The position numbers and the translations under genes were made by a program. Source: CAYRES01 sp964423425 (GTDB taxonomy: Bacteria; Actinomycetota; Thermoleophilia; RBG-16-64-13). From it: a stretch of DNA of 64,000 nucleotides. The stretch lies in NCBI GenBank assembly GCA_964423425.1, contig CAYRES010000002.1, forward strand, positions 62,001 to 126,000. The letters are read 5' to 3'. This document shows positions 60,667 through 64,000 of the stretch, piece after piece. The stretch's first letter is position 1. Each line of letters starts with the position of its first letter. Under the pieces are notes generated by a model that saw nothing but the letters and a program-made list of their open reading frames with translations, had not been told where the DNA came from and made no database searches.

Positions 60667-61610
60667 GCCGGGCGTGCCTCATACCACGCCAGAGTCCGGT
60701 CCAGGCCTTCGCGGAACGTCACCGCCGTTTCGTAGCCGAGGACGCGGCGTGCCCTCTCGATGTCGGCGCGGGAGTGAAGGATGTCGCCCGGACGGGCCGC
60801 CGCGAACTCCACGGGCAGCTCGCGCCCTACCAGATCGCCGAGCGTCGCGACCAGCTCGAGCAGAGTTATCTGATCCCCGCAGGCCACGTTCATCACCCTA
60901 CCGGCGGCCTGAGCGGCCGGGGCGGTGAGGGCGGCCAGGTTGGCCTGCACCACGTTGGTCACATAGGTGAAGTCGCGGGTATGGGCGCCGTCGCCGAAGA
61001 TCGTGCACGGTTGCCCGGCGAGGGCCGCCATGCAGAAGCGGGCGATGACTCCCGAGTACTGGGAGGTCGGATCCTGCCGCGGCCCGAAGACGTTGAAGTA
61101 GCGGAGTGCCACGGTCTCCAAGCCGTACGTGTCGTAGAAGACCCGCAGGTAGTGCTCCCCCGCCAGCTTGGACACGGCGTAGGGTGACTTGGGTTGAGGA
61201 GTCATGTCCTCGTGCTTGGGCAGCGTAGGGCTGTCGCCGTATACGGAGGAGGACGACGCGTACACCACTCGCTCCACGCGTGCCCGCCGGGCGGCGTCGA
61301 GCACGGCCACGGTTCCCCCCACATTGGTGCGGTCACTCAACAGCGGGTCTTTGATCGAGCGGGGCACGGAGGGCAGGGCGGCTTGATGAAGGACGAAGGT
61401 TACTCCGGCCACGGCCCGCTCGACGGCGGCGGGATCGCACACGTCGCCCTCGAGAAGCTCGATCTCGTCGAGGACGGGGGCCAGATTCTCGCGGTGGCCG
61501 GTGGAGAAGTTGTCGAGTACCCGCACGCGATATCCGGCGGAGAGTAGGCCCCCCACCAGGTGCGAGCCGATGAAGCCCGCACCTCCCGTGACCAAGACGA
61601 GTTCGCTCAT
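60663..61610 (-). CDS. NAD-dependent UDP-N-acetylhexosamine 4-epimerase (WbpP/GalE type)
   Basis: A 315-residue extended SDR with VTGGAGFIGSHLVGGLLSAG, ASSSSVYG, catalytic YAVSKLAGE and RYFNVFGPRQDP. ASVPRSI-like QAALPSVPRSIKDPLLSDR is typical of WbpP/WbgU-type UDP-GlcNAc/GlcNAcA 4-epimerases. It would convert UDP-GlcNAc (or its uronate) to the galacto form. The start at 61610 overlaps the stop of the dehydrogenase gene (ATGA) and the pair is one transcript. Together they fit the WbpP-WbpA pairing that makes UDP-GalNAcA in Pseudomonas-type loci. Confidence 0.87.
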   Translation of the reverse strand: MSELVLVTGGAGFIGSHLVGGLLSAGYRVRVLDNFSTGHRENLAPVLDEIELLEGDVCDPAAVERAVAGVTFVLHQAALPSVPRSIKDPLLSDRTNVGGTVAVLDAARRARVERVVYASSSSVYGDSPTLPKHEDMTPQPKSPYAVSKLAGEHYLRVFYDTYGLETVALRYFNVFGPRQDPTSQYSGVIARFCMAALAGQPCTIFGDGAHTRDFTYVTNVVQANLAALTAPAAQAAGRVMNVACGDQITLLELVATLGDLVGRELPVEFAAARPGDILHSRADIERARRVLGYETAVTFREGLDRTLAWYEARPA

Positions 61611-62917
61611 GCCCGCACCACCTCCGGCCCCCATCCGGGCAGCACCACATGGCGTGTATCGACCACCAAGGCCGTATCGCGGTAGAGAGCGGGGTCGGCG
61701 AATTCCCGATGAGCCGTGGCGAGCAGCACGGCATCGTGGCGGGCGAACTCCTCGGCCGTGAGGGGTACCGACTGCAGACCGATATCGTGCTTGCGACCGG
61801 CCCGCGCCTCTGGGAAGTAGGGGTCGCAGTAGCTCACCTCGGCCCCCCGTTCGCGCAACAGCTCGATGATCTCGTAACTGGGGCTCTCCCGGTCGTCGTC
61901 GATGTCGGCTTTGTAGGAGAGGCCCAGTACCAGCACGCGTGCGCCCTTGATGCTCTTGCCGGCGGCGTTCAATGCCTCCACCGTCTTGTGAACCACCCAC
62001 TCCGGCATGCGGGTGTTGACTTCGCCGGCCAGGTTGATGAAGCGGGTCCACATGCCGTATTCGCTGGCCTTCCAGGAGAGGTAGAAGGGGTCGAGGGGAA
62101 TGCAGTGGCCGCCGAGGCCCGGACCCGGGTAGAAGGCTTGGAAGCCGAACGGCTTGGTCTTGGCGGCCTCGATGACCTCCCACACGTCGATGCCCATGCG
62201 GTCGAAGGTCATCTTGAGTTCGTTGACGAGCGCGATGTTCACCGAGCGATAGATGTTCTCGAGGAGCTTGCCCGCCTCCGCCACCCGGGAGTGCGATACG
62301 GGCACCACCGTGTCGAGCGCCTGTGCGTAGAGGGCGGCGGCGGCGGTGGTGGACTCCTGGTTGACCCCTCCCACTACTTTGGGGATGGTGCGGGTGTCGA
62401 AGTCGGGATTACCCGGGTCCTCCCGCTCGGGGGAGAAGGCGAGCAGGAAGTCGCGCGGCGTCTCCAGGCCGGTGGCCTCCAGCAGGGGCATGATCTCCTC
62501 GTCGGTGGTGCCGGGATAGGTGGTTGACTCGAGCACCACGAGCTGCCCGGGCCGCAGCGTGCGGGCGACCTCGCGGGCGGTGTCGCGCACGAAGGAGAGG
62601 TCGGGTTCCCGGTGTGCGCCAAGCGGTGTAGGTACGCAGATGAGGACGGCGTCGCACTCGGCGAGGCGGGAGAAATCGGTGGTGGCCGAGAAGCGCCCGC
62701 TCGCGGTACAGGCGGCCACGCGCTCCGGTCCGATGTGCCTGATGTACGATTCGCCCCGGCCCAATTGCTCGACCTTGGCCGGGTCTATGTCGAAGCCGAG
62801 TGCAGTGAAGCCGGCTTCGCAGAACACGAGCGCCAGGGGCAGCCCTACGTACCCCATGCCGATCACGCCGACGGTGGCGGCTCGGGCCCCGAAGCGGGCG
62901 GTGAGTTCGTCGATCAC
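61607..62917 (-). CDS. wbpA: UDP-N-acetyl-D-hexosamine 6-dehydrogenase (WbpA/WbpO type)
   Basis: A 436-residue NAD-dependent dehydrogenase that oxidises C6 of UDP-HexNAc twice to give the uronate. VGVIGMGYVGLPLALVFCEA binds NAD; EAGKLLENIYRSVNIALVNE and PGPGLGGHCIPLDPFYLSWK hold the catalytic Cys (GGHCIPLDP) and the sugar-binding loop; VLVLGLSYKADIDDDRESPS is the C-terminal UDP domain. It supplies the uronate for WbpB (or GalNAcA for WbpP). The gene starts at 62917, with tandem palindromes just upstream. It is distant from wbpB but in the same window. WbpA and WbpO cannot be told apart by reading. Confidence 0.9.
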   Translation of the reverse strand: MIDELTARFGARAATVGVIGMGYVGLPLALVFCEAGFTALGFDIDPAKVEQLGRGESYIRHIGPERVAACTASGRFSATTDFSRLAECDAVLICVPTPLGAHREPDLSFVRDTAREVARTLRPGQLVVLESTTYPGTTDEEIMPLLEATGLETPRDFLLAFSPEREDPGNPDFDTRTIPKVVGGVNQESTTAAAALYAQALDTVVPVSHSRVAEAGKLLENIYRSVNIALVNELKMTFDRMGIDVWEVIEAAKTKPFGFQAFYPGPGLGGHCIPLDPFYLSWKASEYGMWTRFINLAGEVNTRMPEWVVHKTVEALNAAGKSIKGARVLVLGLSYKADIDDDRESPSYEIIELLRERGAEVSYCDPYFPEARAGRKHDIGLQSVPLTAEEFARHDAVLLATAHREFADPALYRDTALVVDTRHVVLPGWGPEVVRA

Positions 62918-63295
62918 GCGAAGAACCTCCTCTCGGCGTGGGTTCTAACCACCGGGTTCGAACCACCGCAGCGTGGCACGTCCTTGTGGCGGCCGATGCG
63001 ATGATAGCAGTAGGGGACTCGGCACCGTAAGGCGCCGCAACAGGGAGAAGTAGGTCCTGTGCCGCCGTGAATTACGTGTCGCACGATGACGTATTGTCCC
63101 GGTGCGTCCAAGTGTCAGCGCCACTCCCGCAGCAGGATCCGAAGCTCCTTGGTGGGAATCCTCTGCCGCCGGGGCGGTGATTTGCCCCTCAGCGCCGAGG
63201 CGGAACGCGTATCATTGATGATCAGCATCAACAAGTCGGCGCCGGCGAACGTCTGGGGTGCCGAGAATCTCACATTCGCACGGGAGGAGCACGGT
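62918..63295. other. Divergent promoter region, no gene seen
   Basis: About 378 bases between wbpA (-) and the lipoprotein gene (+). Besides the palindromes below, no feature of note is seen. GGGAGGAGC at 63282-63290 is the ribosome binding site for the lipoprotein gene. Confidence 0.5.
62941..62967 (-). promoter_or_regulatory. Tandem palindromes upstream of wbpA
   Basis: GGTTCTAACC (62941-62950) and GGTTCGAACC (62955-62964), each followed by ACC, separated by 4 bases and differing in one base. They start 24 bases before the wbpA start and look like paired sites for a dimeric regulator, or a leftover of a tRNA-like or mobile end. The TTCGAA is not part of a tRNA. Confidence 0.35.
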
Positions 63296-63814
63296 ATGCG
63301 CAGGTTCGTGGTCGGGTTGATTGTGGTGGTGATGGTCATGGCGGGGCTTGCGGGCTGCGGCGACTCTGAAGGTGGAGCGGCGGCCGGTCTTCCCACCAGC
63401 TCCACCACCGCCCAGACTGCCGGTGAGACCACGCCGCCCACCGAGCCTCCAGCGGACGGCTCGGGCGGGAGCGAAGCCTGGACCACCGTTGCCGAATTGC
63501 GCTCGACCGACCCCTTCTTCCAAGACATGGAGGGCCTTCTGATCAGCGAGGCGTTCACCGTCACGGGTGACGTGCGTGTGGTGCTCGACATGCCGGAGGC
63601 CGGCCACATAGACGGTGTCATTGTCGCTGTTGTGCCGGAGGAGGCCGCCGCCGATGTGTTCACGCTTCTTCGCGCGATGGAGGATGCCACCGTTCTCACC
63701 TTGATTCCGTCGGCTCCGGTGAAGGAGGTCCCGGGCCTCGACGGCACCTACGTGCTCGTCAACTCGTTGCCTGCCGCCAAGGACTGGACGCTCGAAGTGC
63801 AGACCCGAAACTGA
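63296..63814 (+). CDS. Small lipoprotein, function unknown
   Basis: A 172-residue exported lipoprotein. MRRFVVGLIVVVMVMAGLAGC has a classic lipobox (LAGC) with Cys21. A Thr/Pro/Gly-rich spacer (residues about 25-58) leads to a compact domain with alternating strands and helices (FTVTGDVRVVLDMPEAG, then VFTLLRAMEDATVLTLIPSA and GTYVLVNSL). I do not recognise the family. GGGAGGAGC 5-6 bases upstream confirms the start. It resembles the lipoprotein at 59656 in leader style (Thr-rich spacer) but not in domain. Substrate or partner unknown. Confidence 0.75.
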   Translation: MRRFVVGLIVVVMVMAGLAGCGDSEGGAAAGLPTSSTTAQTAGETTPPTEPPADGSGGSEAWTTVAELRSTDPFFQDMEGLLISEAFTVTGDVRVVLDMPEAGHIDGVIVAVVPEEAAADVFTLLRAMEDATVLTLIPSAPVKEVPGLDGTYVLVNSLPAAKDWTLEVQTRN

Positions 63815-63945
63815 GATGGTGCCCGCCGCTCGCTACTGCCGACCGCTCGCCAGCAGCAGCCCGCTTGGCTCCCTCTCGGGGCTCCGTGGAAGGCCCGAGT
63901 CAGTCCGGGTGAGCGGTGCGCGTATGTGCGGCGCAATGCTTCGGA

Positions 63946-63951
63946 TATGAT
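63946..63951 (+). promoter_or_regulatory. Candidate -10 box (TATGAT) of a leaderless gene at the window end
   Basis: TATGAT lies 6 bases before ATG 63958, so transcription would start at the start codon. The same arrangement is found at 10742. Confidence 0.4.
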
Positions 63952-63957
63952 AGACAA

Positions 63958-64000
63958 ATGGACTATCGGCCTCCTTCATCCAGCGACGCCTACAAGCTGA
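63958..64000 (+). CDS. 5' end of a gene cut by the window, possibly a radical SAM protein
   Basis: Fourteen codons are visible: MDYRPPSSSDAYKL, open at the end. This resembles the start of radical SAM proteins of the type M-x-Y-R-x-P-S-E-x-x-S-x-x-L, but so short a stretch cannot decide. No Shine-Dalgarno is present, in agreement with the leaderless promoter. Confidence 0.3.
   Translation, partial: MDYRPPSSSDAYKL

Noticed and set aside
62930..62970. tRNA from the GGTTCGAACC sequence
   Set aside because: No matching T-stem, D-arm or acceptor stem could be found around it.
1..64000. CRISPR arrays, rRNA or plasmid/phage origins
   Set aside because: No regularly spaced repeats, rRNA-like sequence or origin-type iterons were seen on reading through.

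Overview
The window is GC-rich DNA with many GTG and TTG starts, tightly overlapped genes, lipoprotein leaders rich in Thr/Ser and at least two places where a TATGAT -10 box sits only a few bases before the start codon. Together this suggests an actinobacterium-like, high-GC chromosome, probably a metagenome assembly because a run of ten Ns sits between long poly-C and poly-G tracts near 4.1 kb. No rRNA, tRNA or CRISPR array was seen. Lineage is inference only.

0-10.7 kb: general genes. The 3' part of sbcC (the window opens inside the zinc hook), a MarR regulator, an MFS exporter, an unrecognised reverse-strand gene, the assembly gap, a secreted subtilisin-like protease, a LuxR-type response regulator, an exported Ser/Thr/Pro-rich protein, a PilZ (c-di-GMP type) protein, and a large secreted beta-propeller plus SdrD-B-like protein behind a structured leader.

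10.7-45.9 kb: a very large surface-glycan locus on the + strand. It begins with a flippase and two GT2 glycosyltransferases, then what looks like a complete nonulosonic acid route of the legionaminic acid (GDP-sugar) type: a fused CMP-sugar synthetase/NeuB-type synthase, a hydrolysing 2-epimerase, a GNAT acetyltransferase, a CBS-nucleotidyltransferase of PtmE type, LegB dehydratase and LegC aminotransferase. It is followed by an AT-rich gene carrying the bacterial sialyltransferase motifs (EEG and HP) and a second flippase. After a polymerase/ligase-like protein come two asparagine-synthase-type proteins, two ATP-grasp ligases, two FemAB-like proteins (one upstream), three GT4 glycosyltransferases, three polysaccharide-deacetylase-like proteins, methyltransferase, and then a PglC/WbaP-type initiating sugar-phosphate transferase with PglD-like acetyltransferase and DegT aminotransferase. 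A decayed IS3 fragment lies near 35.4 kb.

45.9-63 kb: sugar-nucleotide genes of the UDP-GlcNAc3NAcA type (wbpE, wbpB, wbpD and, further on, wbpA) with UDP-sugar 4-epimerases, interrupted by three toxin-antitoxin-like modules (DUF4258/YgiT-type, GNAT/DUF1778, Doc/AbrB), two of them with clear inverted-repeat operators. Unrelated genes in between include a CDF transporter, DUF1801 protein, MFS transporter, methyltransferase and an M24 peptidase. A chagasin-like lipoprotein gene has its ribosome binding site buried in a perfect hairpin.

The window ends with a small lipoprotein and the first codons of a probable leaderless gene. Taken together, the locus would make CMP-legionaminic-acid-like and diacetamido-uronic-acid sugars, build and flip a lipid-linked glycan, polymerise it, and decorate it with acyl, amide or amino-acid groups.
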